DNA of 64,000 bases from positions 4,232,731-4,296,730 of the forward strand of contig NC_041008.1 of assembly GCF_004193775.1 (NCBI RefSeq), written 5' to 3'. Below are positions 63,220 to 64,000 of this stretch, piece by piece. Below the pieces are notes generated by a model that saw only the letters and a program-made list of their open reading frames with translations, ran no database searches and had not been told where the DNA came from. The position numbers and the translations under genes are program-made. The DNA is from Glycine soja. Lineage: Eukaryota > Streptophyta > Magnoliopsida > Fabales > Fabaceae. Numbering within the stretch: the first letter of the stretch is position 1; every line of letters begins with the position of its first letter.

Positions 63220-64000
63220 TACATTATGGCTGGAAAGCCGACTTAATTGTGGCCACACCTAGCTTGCCTTAATTGTGGCCTCTTTGGTCTGCCTTCATTG
63301 TCGCCTCCAGCACCTTCATAGTACTAGGTGTGAGGGGGTATGTTCCTACATCACCTAATGATATGACCTAAGTGGTGCTTAAGGCTCAGTCAGTCCTCAC
63401 CTTACAAGTCAATTTTGTGGAGTTGAATTAAGCCTACGCCTAAATTTAAGAAAATATCAAAGTCTACCCTATTCATTGTTGGGTCACCAACATGGTCCAC
63501 ACTCCAGGCCCATAGCCCTAAGCATGAGGGGTGTGTTGGAAAGTCACCTTAATTGCAGCCTCTTTCGTCTGCCTTCATTGCAGCCTCCAGCACCTTCATT
63601 GTACTAGGCAGTGTTATCAATTGCGGATGGCAGGAAATGGTGGAAAGTCAATAATCCACTATACCATATAATAGATAGTGTTGTGGGCAAACAGCAGAAG
63701 TCACATAGCCGTTCAAATGTATGATATATATCGATTATATACGTACAAAAAATTAAGTTACATGCAAATAAAATAAAATGCATAAAATTGGCATAATATT
63801 AACTCAAAAGCTTAATTGGCTTGAGACTTGCCAGAGATGACAAGAGGATGCAGGACACATGCTGCAATAGCAGATGGAGTCAAGATTGCAAATCCGAAGA
63901 ATTCCACAATGCAAAAGCACTATAGCGGCTATTTACCAACAATGGTACTAGGTGCCTAGGTGTGATGGGGTGTATTTAGTCTCACCAGTTCTGTGAGGTT
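63220..64000. repeat. Repetitive element inside the VPS8 5' intron
   Basis: The block 'tggaaag(cc/tc)a(c/g)cttaattg..gcctcttt(g/c)gtctgccttcattg..gcctccagcaccttcat(a/t)gtactagg' occurs at 63231-63330 and again at 63537-63608. A third partial version ('ggtactaggtgcctaggtgtgatggggtgta') starts near 63944. Between them is 'gctcagtcagtcctcaccttacaagtcaattttgtggagttgaatta', text typical of legume LTR-type repeats. Class is uncertain because neither end is clear within the window. Confidence 0.6.

Noticed and set aside
1..64000. CRISPR array, bacterial operon, ribosomal RNA or organelle DNA insertion
   Set aside because: No regularly spaced repeats, no rRNA text and no plastid or mitochondrial gene sequence seen; the PDH and RRM proteins are nuclear genes with transit peptides and introns.

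Overview
The window is nuclear DNA from a flowering plant: AT-rich intergenic sequence, introns with GT..AG borders, no bacterial-style operons, and proteins matching plant families almost residue for residue. Codon style, a tRNA-derived SINE family ending in 'CTAACA..' and the general repeat content point to a legume, most likely Glycine-like. That species guess is inference.

Seven protein genes are supported, and all seven lie on the minus strand. In plus coordinates they are: a group Ia bHLH transcription factor of the bHLH57/67/70 type (10731-13010); a vacuolar zinc transporter of the MTP1/ZAT type (21805-23031, with a probable 2.9-kb intron in its 5' UTR); an NDR1/HIN1-like LEA_2 membrane protein (30490-31254); a clock pseudo-response regulator of the PRR5/PRR9 clade (35399-39454); a plastid two-RRM RNA-binding protein (42090-44263); the plastid pyruvate dehydrogenase E1-alpha subunit (45701-48851); and the 3' three quarters of a VPS8-like CORVET subunit (54067-62823), whose 5' end lies beyond the window. 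Exon borders were read by hand from splice sites and reading phase; every multi-exon model closes in frame.

Between the PDH gene and VPS8 is a tRNA-Cys(GCA) gene with a decayed second copy and a third, tRNA-less copy of the flanking DNA. The first 10.7 kb and the gaps at 13-21, 26-30, 31-35 and 40-42 kb hold no gene I can support. They carry long inverted-repeat (foldback) elements, microsatellites, SINEs with target-site duplications, a Tourist-like MITE, a Helitron-type 3' end and a broken Ty1/copia gag-protease remnant. The last 0.8 kb is repetitive DNA inside a VPS8 intron.

The most interesting points are three. The gene order appears to bring together genes that Arabidopsis now keeps on separate duplicated blocks (bHLH70, MTP1 and PRR9 on chromosome 2; the RRM protein and PDH E1-alpha on chromosome 1). 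The PRR gene has a 105-bp-period tandem duplication that copies an intron's 3' splice site, giving two in-frame acceptors 35 codons apart. A SINE inserted just behind the VPS8 stop codon supplies the start of its 3' UTR. The PRR promoter carries an evening element and a G-box, consistent with circadian and light control. I did not find a convincing wholly new system.
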